The position numbers and the translations under genes were made by a program. Below are positions 45,157-53,192 of a stretch of DNA of 64,000 bases, piece by piece (the first letter of the stretch is position 1; every line of letters starts with the position of its first letter). The stretch is from UBA6168 sp964508135 (GTDB lineage: Bacteria; Bacteroidota; Bacteroidia; Chitinophagales; Saprospiraceae): the NCBI GenBank assembly GCA_964508135.1, contig CAZDSU010000009.1, positions 55,945 to 119,944 on the forward strand, written 5' to 3'. The notes under the pieces were generated by a model. The model made no database searches, had not been told where the DNA came from, and was given only the letters and a program-made list of their open reading frames with translations.

Positions 45157-45383
45157 GAAAGCCTGTCCATTACCCACAGAATCAGGGGCGTAGCCCGGCC
45201 CTGTTTGTAGTAGATGAGGCTCAACCTATTTGAAGGGGCATAGCCCAGGCACGGGTGATTTTCAGGGCTTTTCGTGCCGGGGCTACGCCCCTTTGGAGTC
45301 CTTCTCAATTGACTTCTACAAACGAGTTCGGGGCTACGCCCCTGTCTATTCGATGAATTATTCTGTGGGTAATGGACAGGCCT
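45157..45383. mobile_element. palindromic MITE-like element 2
   Basis: About 25-bp terminal inverted repeats (left 45157-45182, right 45359-45383) contain CTGTCCATTACCCACAGAAT and its complement. The interior has further complementary layers with AGGGGCGTAGCCC/GGGGCTACGCCCCT and GGCACG/CGTGCC. The outer end ATTCTGTGGGTAATGGA is shared with the right end of the element at 32443-32745. It sits between DUF6089 and the CRISPR-Cas operon. No ORF inside looks like a transposase. Confidence 0.6.
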
Positions 45384-45751
45384 TAAAAGCAAGCCCAAAT
45401 CGGTAGCCAGGATGGAATTGTTTCCTTTAGAATTGGCCATTGCCGATTGGGCATCAACAAATTTGCCAACATCCTTTATTTTTTTTCATAAGAGCAGATA
45501 CAAGCTATTTCAGAAAGCTATACATTTGGCGCACTACTGAGAAAACTTCATTTTTAGAGCCGCCACGCACTTTCAGCCGAAATAACTACTACGACATAGA
45601 AGGGAGAACAACGATAAAAATCATTGGCTACTGCAAAGTGGCCTCGAAACCTTATTTAACTAAGCTGAACCGACATTGCGATTAACGCCAGTCTAAAAAC
45701 CCGAACGAGTTTGTAACACTGGCCCTAAAAACAAAACAACAAGTACCCCCA
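45384..45751. other. AT-rich upstream region of the CRISPR-Cas operon
   Basis: These 368 bases carry no convincing gene. A TACATTTG (45521-45528) matches the -7 part of the Bacteroidetes promoter but lacks a clear TTTG at the right distance upstream. If it is used, the operon mRNA would have a leader of more than 200 nt. The 81-codon frame at 45440-45685 has no protein-like features. Confidence 0.45.
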
Positions 45752-46606
45752 ATGAAAAAACTGCGTCTCCTCAGCGTATCGTTTGACACCAACATCAAGC
45801 CTTGGGAACTGAAAAAGTTCAGGGGCGCCGTGGCCCGAAAGGTCGGGATTGAGCACGAATGGTTCCACAACCATGATAACAGTGCGCAGTTCGACAGTGG
45901 GCAGTTGGCAGTCAGTGCCGAACAGGCCGACCAACTGTTAGCTAAGGGTCAAAGTTGTGCGGAGTTTGATGAAGCAGGCACTCAACTGCAAACTGCCAAC
46001 TGCAAACTGCCAACTAAAAAATACCACCACCGCTACCCACTTATACAGTATAAGATAGATACCCACGGCGAACAGATGCGCCCGATGCTGCTCTGCCTCG
46101 ACGACTGCATCGAGGAGGCGCACCATTTCTTTAGCCAATCGGACTGGAGCCTGCGCATCGGCGACCGGACGCACGACATGCGAATCGCCCGGCTGCACGT
46201 GGACCAAATCAACCTGAACGTATGGGAGCAGCCCCTACCCTACCGCCTGCACAAATGGCGAGCGCTCAACTCCGACAACTTCAAGGAATGGCAGCAGATG
46301 GACGGCATCGTGGAGCGCATCGCCTTCCTGGAAAACATCCTTGCCGCCAATATCCTCTCCTTCGCCCGTGGCGTGGGCTGGGAACTCGACAAACGCTTCG
46401 AAGTGAAAATCACCAAGATGCTGAACGAGGAATGGGTCAGCTTCAAGGATATCAAGGTGCTGGCCTTTACGGTGGAATTCAAGGCGAACTTGTCCATGCC
46501 GGATTTTATTGGGCTGGGGCAAGGTAGTGGGGAGGGGTTTGGGGTAGTAAGAAGGCAGACGACGGGACAGAAATCATTACAATCACTTAAAGCTAATCAG
46601 CCTTGA
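45752..46606 (+). CDS. cas6: CRISPR-associated endoribonuclease Cas6 with internal insertion
   Basis: Cas6 cuts the CRISPR transcript within each repeat to make crRNAs. The protein (284 residues) resembles Bacteroidetes-type Cas6: N-terminal DTNIKPWELKKFRGAVARKV, the His-containing EHEWFHNHD (residues 35-42, candidate catalytic histidines), RYPLIQYKI (94-102), and the glycine-rich C-terminal loop FIGLGQGSGEGFGVVRRQ (252-269). Between HNHDN and YHHRYPL lies an extra stretch of about 47 residues (44-90) encoded by short palindromic repeats. In relatives I recall, these motifs are only about ten residues apart. It is the first gene of the type III-B operon, and its stop overlaps the TTG start of the next gene. 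Confidence 0.88.
   Translation: MKKLRLLSVSFDTNIKPWELKKFRGAVARKVGIEHEWFHNHDNSAQFDSGQLAVSAEQADQLLAKGQSCAEFDEAGTQLQTANCKLPTKKYHHRYPLIQYKIDTHGEQMRPMLLCLDDCIEEAHHFFSQSDWSLRIGDRTHDMRIARLHVDQINLNVWEQPLPYRLHKWRALNSDNFKEWQQMDGIVERIAFLENILAANILSFARGVGWELDKRFEVKITKMLNEEWVSFKDIKVLAFTVEFKANLSMPDFIGLGQGSGEGFGVVRRQTTGQKSLQSLKANQP
45881..46021 (+). repeat. palindromic repeat inserted in frame in cas6
   Basis: The left part has CAGTTGGCAGTCAGTGCC; the right part has GGCACTCAACTGC followed by AAACTGCCAACTGC and AAACTGCCAACT, partial inverted complements with a 7-nt period. The length (141 nt, 47 codons) keeps the reading frame open. The composition resembles the intergenic repeat tracts of this genome, not Cas6 coding sequence. 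Confidence 0.65.
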
Positions 46607-47169
46607 TTACCAACAGATTCTTCTCCAAGCTTGATTTCGCTTTAAAGAAAAGGAGGAAATGGTTCTTCGTACCCATCCTCTTTCTATTACTGTATGGCTT
46701 GCGCTTGGTGGTCTTACCATTTAATGAACTTTGGGAAAACAACTTTGCGGTTGTTGCTAGTGCAGCTACTCTGATTGCAGCTGTAATCCTTGCCATCGGT
46801 GAATTGAATTCAGATTGGGAGGCCCAACTACCAAAACGTTTGACTGTCATTTTCACTTTCGACGCCCTAATAGTTATGCGGTGCGAAGAAGCCTATTTGG
46901 CAGGGGAAAGCGACATTAGGCAATGGAGTCAACAATTAGGCAAACAAATGAGCGATGGGGAATACCTTGAATTTGAACCCTACGTCGAACAATCAGATAA
47001 AATAGAGGAACGAGGAGAGGACATTCTTAAAATCTACACGACCAGTTTTAGGCTAACTAAAGTCCCTAAAAAGCATGAACCCAAATACAAAGAAGGGTTC
47101 TTGAACTGGAGGTGGGTTAAGACTGACAATAGAAAAGAAGAAACTTTTATCAAACATAACCAAGCATGA
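46603..47169 (+). CDS. two-TM membrane protein of unknown function in the cmr operon
   Basis: This 188-residue protein has a basic N-terminus (LDFALKKRRKW), two membrane helices (WFFVPILFLLLYGLRLVVL and ANNF-like VVASAATLIAAVILAIG) and a roughly 120-residue cytoplasmic domain with a hydrophobic strand FTFDALIVM, then helical and charged regions. Translation must start at TTG (46603), because an in-frame TAA lies three codons upstream and no ATG occurs until residue 92. It is joined by TTGA to cas6 and by ATGA to cmr1, so it is tightly coupled to both. I know no family; no CARF or SAVED motif is visible. By position it is a candidate accessory effector or membrane sensor of the type III system. 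Confidence 0.75.
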   Translation: MITNRFFSKLDFALKKRRKWFFVPILFLLLYGLRLVVLPFNELWENNFAVVASAATLIAAVILAIGELNSDWEAQLPKRLTVIFTFDALIVMRCEEAYLAGESDIRQWSQQLGKQMSDGEYLEFEPYVEQSDKIEERGEDILKIYTTSFRLTKVPKKHEPKYKEGFLNWRWVKTDNRKEETFIKHNQA

Positions 47170-48143
47170 AGACCCTATCATTTACTTGCAAAACTGTTAC
47201 TCCACTTGTTATGAATGGAGCCTATGGCGATTTTCCAGAATTGCGACCGCCAGGCATCAAAGCCTCCTTGCGCTTCTGGTGGCGAGCATTACAGGGACAT
47301 TTAACACTTGACCAATTAAGAGAGCAGGAGAGTAAAATATTCGGCAGTACCAAAGGACGAAGTAAGGTGCTAGTTCGCTTAGAAGAATCAATAGAAGAAA
47401 AAATTGACCCCAAAACTTGTCTTTTGCCTCATAGAAATACCGACAGGGAAAAATCTCCTGTTCCTGCTTTCATTTCGGGTTTGTCTTTTACAATTAGGAT
47501 TGATTTTGATGAAGTAGCCATTTCGGAAGAAGAAATGAAAAATCTCTTTATCCTCGGTTGTACGCTTGGTGGGTGGGGCAAAAGAAGTCGAAGGGGATTT
47601 GGAAGTATAGCCATAATGGGTGTCACAGTAAATGGTGAAATAGATAACAAGTTTGAAAAAATGCCAGAGAAATTAGAACACATCTACAATCTATTACCAA
47701 AAAAATACTTTGAAAAGGCAAATGATGTAATCTACTCAAATTTTGGGCGGGATGAATCATACCCTTATTTGAAGAGTATTCAAATTGGTAAGGAATACCA
47801 AACCAATCAAAATCTCTTGACCGATATTATCAGTGCTTCTCACGAAGTGAAAGAAGAAGAATACGAACGTGCAAAAAATGTAGCTATACAAAAGAATGAT
47901 TTTAGAGAGCAGTATAATAGACAAACAAAAAGAAACGAAAGCGTACCCAATGCCAAGAGGTACAGTAATTTTGAAAAAGCAATTGGGGATGGTAATGACC
48001 GTTTTGCATCTCCAATTTATGTTTCGGAACTTGGAAGATGTACTATTATTACAACTCTGAAATCTGTACCCAAAGGACGATTTGATGAAAATGTACACGG
48101 GATACTTCAAACTCAATTTAAAGACAATTTACTCAACCCATGA
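47166..48143 (+). CDS. cmr1: type III-B CRISPR RAMP protein Cmr1
   Basis: Cmr1 is a RAMP subunit at the head of the Cmr effector complex, near the 3' end of the crRNA. The family start is clear: FTCKTVTPLVMNGAY, then ELRPPGIKASLRFWWRALQG and ESKIFGSTKGRSKVLVRLEE, with the glycine-rich LGGWGKRSRRGFGSIAIM at about residues 135-155. The length of 325 is slightly short. The ATG overlaps the upstream stop (ATGA), as does its own stop with cas10, so the genes are translationally coupled. Confidence 0.94.
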   Translation: MKTLSFTCKTVTPLVMNGAYGDFPELRPPGIKASLRFWWRALQGHLTLDQLREQESKIFGSTKGRSKVLVRLEESIEEKIDPKTCLLPHRNTDREKSPVPAFISGLSFTIRIDFDEVAISEEEMKNLFILGCTLGGWGKRSRRGFGSIAIMGVTVNGEIDNKFEKMPEKLEHIYNLLPKKYFEKANDVIYSNFGRDESYPYLKSIQIGKEYQTNQNLLTDIISASHEVKEEEYERAKNVAIQKNDFREQYNRQTKRNESVPNAKRYSNFEKAIGDGNDRFASPIYVSELGRCTIITTLKSVPKGRFDENVHGILQTQFKDNLLNP

Positions 48144-49936
48144 AGCACCTTATCCTCTTTTCCATCGGCCCTGTCCAATCTTTCATAGCACAAGCCCGCA
48201 AGACACACGACTTGTATGCAGGAAGTATGCTGCTCTCAGATTTAGTGAAGAAAGCAATCGAAACAATTGGAGAAAACAACCTCATTTTTCCAAAATTAGG
48301 AGAAGCTATGCCCAACCGTTTTTTGGCGGAAGTACCCAAGGCGGAAACTAATTTGCAAGCCTTCGGCGAACGAGTAGAAAAAGCAGTGCGAACCGAATGG
48401 GAAATTAACATAGCAAATGATGCTCTTAAAGGCATTAATAAAAAACCAGACGGCTTCAATGAACAAATTAAGGGTCTGCTCGAAATTTTCTGGGTGATAG
48501 TGCCGCTTGAAAGTGATGATAAATATATCGAGAGCGTCTTTGCGCTTGAGAAAAACCTGGCTGCAATTAAAAACATCCGTTCATTCTCACAATATGGCTG
48601 GCAAAGTAGTATTGTTGGTGAACAAGGTCGTAAATGCAGCCTTGATGGTCAACGGAACGTGCAATTTTACCGACCCAAAAACGGGAAAGACCACTCGGAA
48701 ACCGCAAGCCCGCTGTATTCCACTCCTAACGGCGTATGTATTTCTACTCATTTTCCAGATGCCGTTTTACAACCCGGCGAAGGATTGAGTGCCGTGAGTT
48801 TTGCAAAGCGGAGGTATCAGTATGCGCAAACCAGTACCTTTAAATCTACCGCTGAAATTGCGCTACTTGATGCATTAGATGATTTGGAAAAAAATACGGC
48901 TGGTAACATTTTACTCAAAGAGTACAGAAAGCAGATTTTCAGTGAATTCAATGCACAATTGTATTTAGAAGATGCTTTGACGTCAGATTTCCTGACAAAG
49001 CAAGGCATCAGTTTTAAGAACGGTTACAATTTGGAGGACGCGAGGCAAAAGCGAAAAACGCTACAGGACATAGCTGAATTCAAATTTCAAAAATACTATG
49101 CTGTCCTCACCTTTGACGGCGATGACATGGGCGAATGGCTTTCGGGAAAGAAACTTACAGACAAAAACAGTCTCAGAGGTTTTCAAGAGGAATTTGCAAA
49201 GTGCCTCGCAGATTTTGCCAAATTCGCAAAAACACGACTTAATACAGGAAGCGGGCAAACTGTCTATGCTGGAGGAGATGATTTCCTTGGTTTTGTGAAT
49301 CTGAACCACCTTTTGGCTGTACTCAAATACTTGCGTAACCTTTTCCACGAAAAAGTAGATATACCACTCGCAGGGTTCAAAACAGATAAAATCTCCTTTT
49401 CAGCGGGCATTTGTGTGGCGCATTACAAAGAGCCTCTTTCTTTGGTTTTGCAGGAAGCAAGAAATGCTCAAAAAAAGGCAAAAGACCTTGACAAAGACAA
49501 GGATGCCCTTGCTATCTCCGTCATTAAGGGTTCAGGTGAGAACCATATTGCTGTACTGCCTTTTGGGGAAAATTCAAAGAATGTTGAAAGGCTGCAAACG
49601 CTCACACAAACACTTCTCTCCGAAGATTTTTCCAATACTTTTATCAAAACGATGCAATTGGAATTTGAGCGTGTCATGGATTTTAGAGACGACCGTGCAG
49701 CATTCGAAGAATTATTTCAAACTGAATTAAGAAGGTTGCTTCAACGTGCAGCCAGAAGTAGTTGGAGTAAAGAGCAAAAAAAGCAGGAGGCCCAAACAAT
49801 GTCTCTTATGCTCATGGAAATGTTGGGCACTAATTCCACTGAGAATTTTTTTCAAATGCTGCATACTGCAGATTTTTTCCATCGTGAGTTAGATACGCCA
49901 AAAGAAGAACTTACTAAACAACCTCAAACTGTCTGA
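48140..49936 (+). CDS. cas10: type III-B Cas10/Cmr2 without HD domain, GGDD intact
   Basis: The large subunit and cyclase of the Cmr complex. It begins directly with the Cmr2 palm-linked region (LILFSIGPVQSFIAQARKTH, DLYAGSMLLSDLV), so the N-terminal HD nuclease domain present in many Cas10 proteins is absent; total length is 598. The first palm motif is FDGDDMGEW (Asp326-Asp329) and the cyclase motif is GGDD at 378-381 (YAGGDDFLGF), both intact, so cyclic oligoadenylate synthesis is expected on target RNA binding. The zinc-ribbon segment reads KCSLDG (Cys166), where I expect CxxC, so zinc binding may be lost. With no HD domain, DNA cutting by this subunit is not expected. Confidence 0.95.
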   Translation: MKHLILFSIGPVQSFIAQARKTHDLYAGSMLLSDLVKKAIETIGENNLIFPKLGEAMPNRFLAEVPKAETNLQAFGERVEKAVRTEWEINIANDALKGINKKPDGFNEQIKGLLEIFWVIVPLESDDKYIESVFALEKNLAAIKNIRSFSQYGWQSSIVGEQGRKCSLDGQRNVQFYRPKNGKDHSETASPLYSTPNGVCISTHFPDAVLQPGEGLSAVSFAKRRYQYAQTSTFKSTAEIALLDALDDLEKNTAGNILLKEYRKQIFSEFNAQLYLEDALTSDFLTKQGISFKNGYNLEDARQKRKTLQDIAEFKFQKYYAVLTFDGDDMGEWLSGKKLTDKNSLRGFQEEFAKCLADFAKFAKTRLNTGSGQTVYAGGDDFLGFVNLNHLLAVLKYLRNLFHEKVDIPLAGFKTDKISFSAGICVAHYKEPLSLVLQEARNAQKKAKDLDKDKDALAISVIKGSGENHIAVLPFGENSKNVERLQTLTQTLLSEDFSNTFIKTMQLEFERVMDFRDDRAAFEELFQTELRRLLQRAARSSWSKEQKKQEAQTMSLMLMEMLGTNSTENFFQMLHTADFFHRELDTPKEELTKQPQTV

Positions 49937-49939
49937 GTT

Positions 49940-51010
49940 ATGCCAACTATATCCATTCAAGCTACTGATACATTGTTTTTTCGTGATGGTCGTCCATTCT
50001 CAATGGGTGATGATTCATTTGCACAAGGGCATTTTCTGCCGCCGCCGAGTGTTATTTATGGGGCATGGCGCTCTGCTTGTATTGCTAATGGCTTAGAAAA
50101 TAATTTGCATTTGGATGATTTGGTTAAAGCTTCGGAGACTTTGTATTTCCGATTTATGGCTTTGCAGGTTGGGAGCAGTCAGTATTTTCCTTTGCCAATG
50201 GATATGATAGTTCCCAAACAGAAGGGTAAATCTGCTTTCAAAACTCTTGCGCTTAACTTAGTGAGTGCACCTGTCCATTCGAATGCAAAAACTCCCAAAA
50301 TATTAAAAAGTGAGCACGAGGGCAAAACTGAAGATGAACCTTTTTTACTTGACTTGCTGGCTTTGGAAAACTATCTGAAATGCACGGTTGAAAACCTGAA
50401 TGTCAAAAAACGTTCTGACTTCTCAACTGCCGAACCCAAAATTGGCATTGGTCGTGACCGTGATAGCAATATTACTGATGGTGGAAAATTGTTCCGCACT
50501 CAAGCCAATCGTCCTGCAAAAGTGGATGCAAAAGGTTATATACAACGGCTTCGTTTTTTGCTTGACTTCGACGGATTGGATATGCCTGATACAGGATGGC
50601 TTGCACTTGGTGGAGAGCGACGGGCAGCTATTTTTGAAAAAGCGGCTACTGTTGAAATTTCTCGCCCGGAAATAGATAAGCCCATCTTCAAAATTTATCT
50701 GGCAACGCCTGCTGTTTTTGCAGCGGGCTGGAAGCCGGAAAACCTATTGGAAGCACACGGATTGACTTTGCTGGCTGCTGCTCTCGACCGTCCGGTACAT
50801 GTCGGTGGTTGGGATTTGGATAAAAACAAGCCCAAACCCATGTTGCAATGCGTTCCAGCGGGGTCAGTTTATTATGTGCAGGCAGAGAATGTGGACGCAG
50901 CTAAAAAGGCGGCTATAGCAATTCATGGTTTTTCGATTTCTGATAATTTAAATGGCATCAATTACCAAGCGCAAGGGTTTGGCATTGCATACATTGGTAA
51001 AACCCTTTAA
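49940..51010 (+). CDS. cmr3: type III-B CRISPR protein Cmr3
   Basis: Cmr3 is the RAMP subunit that holds the crRNA 5' tag and contacts Cas10. The N-terminus (ISIQATDTLFFRDGRPFSMG, then HFLPPPSVIYGAWRSACIA) is diagnostic, as is PAVFAAGWKPENLLEAHGLT and the final glycine-rich loop INYQAQGFGIAYIGKTL. At 356 residues it is of normal length. It starts three bases after the cas10 stop and is part of the same operon. Confidence 0.94.
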   Translation: MPTISIQATDTLFFRDGRPFSMGDDSFAQGHFLPPPSVIYGAWRSACIANGLENNLHLDDLVKASETLYFRFMALQVGSSQYFPLPMDMIVPKQKGKSAFKTLALNLVSAPVHSNAKTPKILKSEHEGKTEDEPFLLDLLALENYLKCTVENLNVKKRSDFSTAEPKIGIGRDRDSNITDGGKLFRTQANRPAKVDAKGYIQRLRFLLDFDGLDMPDTGWLALGGERRAAIFEKAATVEISRPEIDKPIFKIYLATPAVFAAGWKPENLLEAHGLTLLAAALDRPVHVGGWDLDKNKPKPMLQCVPAGSVYYVQAENVDAAKKAAIAIHGFSISDNLNGINYQAQGFGIAYIGKTL

Positions 51011-51015
51011 AAATC

Positions 51016-52206
51016 ATGAAAATAATTACAACGGTGGGGATTTCGTTAGTTTCAAATTCGAGTGAGGATTGTGAAAGTTTGAGTAAACAGACTTTTTTGG
51101 CATCACTATTTGAACCAGCAAATGAGTATTTCAAGAAATATATTGCTCCAAAGGAGGAAGCACTTTTGAAGTCAATTAAAGATAGAAATGCCTCTGCCGA
51201 AATTTCAAGTTTGTATAAGATTGACCCTAATGAGCAAGCAGAAATATACTTGATTTGTACTGAAACTGTTCTTTCAAAATTGTGTGGCAATGTTTTAAAG
51301 AAACATTATGGTGAAAGAGTAAAGGAAGTAAAAGTAATTTCAGGTTTACAAATACAGGACAAGAAAAAATTTGAAACTGAGGGGCTTGTGTATCTATTTG
51401 ATGAGATTGAAAGAATTAGTCAGGGTTATTGGCAAGATGTAGCTATCAATATGACCGGAGGCTACAAAGCAATCATTCCCTTTCTTACAGTTATTTCGCA
51501 AATTTACAAAGTGCCTGCTTACTATATGTTTGACGATAAAGAGCAATCCGGCTATGAGCTTTTGAAAATGCCCCAAATCCCAATTGATATTAACTGGTCG
51601 GAATTTGAAAAATATAAAGGTGTATGGGAAGATTTGCGCAAGGGGATATCAAATTGGACTGAGTATCAGGCAAAAAACCAATTAATGGATGACTTTCATG
51701 CTTGTGTTTGGATGGATGAGAGTTCTCCTGATTTTGCGCTTATCAGTGGTTTGGGAGAAGCATTTTATCGCCGATACCAACAATGGACATTTATTTATGT
51801 GTTACAAAATGGGCCATTTTCTACAATCCAAATCAGGCGTAGGGCATTGAACGATGCTATTAATGGATTACAGGAAAAAGTTAATCATTTTATTCTTTCA
51901 AACAACTTAAAAAATAAGCCTCTGGACGAAATTACGATAGCTATTCGTCAGCAAGGAGGGGAATTAGACCATACAGAGGCTATGAAGGGAACAAACGGCT
52001 TTATCTCAAAATACCCAAGTGCAAATCCTGAAATCAGACTTTTATATTCCTTTGAAATGGACTTTGGAAAAGTGTCAAAATTGAAAATCTGGGATTTTAG
52101 AATTGAAAGCTTTAACCATAGTACTTATCCAAAGGAATTCAGGGAATTCTACGAAGCTAATAAAGAGGGAAAATGGATTCCCTATTTGCAAACTCAAAAT
52201 TTCTAA
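51016..52206 (+). CDS. CARF-domain CRISPR effector with unassigned C-terminal domain
   Basis: The first roughly 195 residues form a CARF (cyclic oligoadenylate sensor) domain of the Csm6/Csx1/APE2256 type: ITTVGISLVSNSS at the start, IYLICTETVLSK, then INMTGGYKAIIPFLTVISQI (ligand-loop motif NMTGG at 145-149) and ELLKMPQIPIDINW closing the fold. Residues 200-300 are helical and may contain a winged-helix element (FSTIQIRRRALNDAINGLQE). The last 60 residues (EIRLLYSFEMDFGKVSKLKI, then WDFRIESFNH) are beta-rich and resemble a RelE-like RNase fold. An R-x5-H string at 362-368 is also present, but I cannot call a HEPN domain. It is probably an RNase activated by the Cas10 product. Confidence 0.82.
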   Translation: MKIITTVGISLVSNSSEDCESLSKQTFLASLFEPANEYFKKYIAPKEEALLKSIKDRNASAEISSLYKIDPNEQAEIYLICTETVLSKLCGNVLKKHYGERVKEVKVISGLQIQDKKKFETEGLVYLFDEIERISQGYWQDVAINMTGGYKAIIPFLTVISQIYKVPAYYMFDDKEQSGYELLKMPQIPIDINWSEFEKYKGVWEDLRKGISNWTEYQAKNQLMDDFHACVWMDESSPDFALISGLGEAFYRRYQQWTFIYVLQNGPFSTIQIRRRALNDAINGLQEKVNHFILSNNLKNKPLDEITIAIRQQGGELDHTEAMKGTNGFISKYPSANPEIRLLYSFEMDFGKVSKLKIWDFRIESFNHSTYPKEFREFYEANKEGKWIPYLQTQNF

Positions 52207-52211
52207 AAATC

Positions 52212-53192
52212 ATGTTCCAACTTGCACGACCATTATTCTTAACCTGCGAAACGCCGCTCCATGCTGGCAGCGGTGATGCGTTGGGTATCGTGGACCTCCC
52301 TATCCAAAGGGAACGTCACACCTCCTTTCCCAAAATCGAAGCTTCCTCGTTAAAAGGTTGTCTTCGGGAATCTTTTGAGGAAAAGTATCTACCTACTTAT
52401 CCAAATCGAAAACAACCTGATGTGTTAAAAACATTCGGGCCCGAAGATGGCGACCTTAATGCTGGAGCGCTCGGTTTTACCGATGCTCGACTACTGCTTT
52501 TTCCAGTCAAAAGTATGAAGGGCGTTTTTGCATGGATTACCTGTCCAAAGGTTTTACAGCAATTTTCGGAAGACCTGAAGCTTTCCGTGAAGTTAGAAGT
52601 AGTGGGAAGTAAAAATGTTGCTGAAAACTCAGCAGTTCCTCTAAGTGACTCCACAAACCTTGCTTTTGGAGGTCACTTTGTTTTAGAGGAATATACTTTT
52701 GAAAAAGCGGAAGAAAAAGCCAACTTGAAGATTGGTGAAAAGCCATTAGCCGACTGGTTGGCTGACAATCTTTTTGCCAAAGGTTCTTTCTGGCATGAAA
52801 AGGCTAAAAAAGACATCTTGATACTTTCGGACAATGATTTCAAAGATTTCGTAAACCTCTCGACGGAAGTCATTACCCGAATCAAGATTGATAATGAAAC
52901 TGGTACTGTCCAAAGCGGCGCACTATTCACAGAAGAATATCTGCCAGCCGAAACAGTGCTTTACTCTCTGGTACTTTTCAGCCCGGAGTTTTTAAACTCA
53001 ACAGAAATCAAAGCAAGAAATGAAGCTGGAGAGCGGACGCATCGTCGTCCGGAGAAAGCGGACAGCATTCTTAAATTCTTTACCGATAACCTGCAATCTG
53101 TTGTTCAATTGGGTGGAAACGCCACACTTGGAAAAGGACTCTTACGTATTAAAATTGTTTCACCTTCTAAAAGCGATAATACCAATGGCTGA
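52212..53192 (+). CDS. cmr4: type III-B RAMP protein Cmr4
   Basis: Cmr4 is the backbone subunit that cuts target RNA at 6-nt intervals. Starting at the Met at 52212 the protein reads FQLARPLFLTCETPLHAGSG, GIVDLPIQRERHTSFPKIEA and SSLKGCLRESFEE, all family hallmarks. The thumb region and C-terminal VVQLGGNATLGKGLLRIKI (glycine-rich loop) follow. The catalytic Asp expected early in the chain could be in the GSGDALG loop. It overlaps cmr5 by eight bases and follows the CARF gene after five. Confidence 0.95.
   Translation: MFQLARPLFLTCETPLHAGSGDALGIVDLPIQRERHTSFPKIEASSLKGCLRESFEEKYLPTYPNRKQPDVLKTFGPEDGDLNAGALGFTDARLLLFPVKSMKGVFAWITCPKVLQQFSEDLKLSVKLEVVGSKNVAENSAVPLSDSTNLAFGGHFVLEEYTFEKAEEKANLKIGEKPLADWLADNLFAKGSFWHEKAKKDILILSDNDFKDFVNLSTEVITRIKIDNETGTVQSGALFTEEYLPAETVLYSLVLFSPEFLNSTEIKARNEAGERTHRRPEKADSILKFFTDNLQSVVQLGGNATLGKGLLRIKIVSPSKSDNTNG

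Noticed and set aside
45440..45685. 81-codon frame upstream of cas6
   Set aside because: No family-like features or membrane/soluble pattern, and it covers the AT-rich region likely to hold the operon promoter.
53020..53184. Upstream extension of cmr5
   Set aside because: It overlaps the cmr4 coding sequence; Cmr5-like sequence starts at the Met at 53185.
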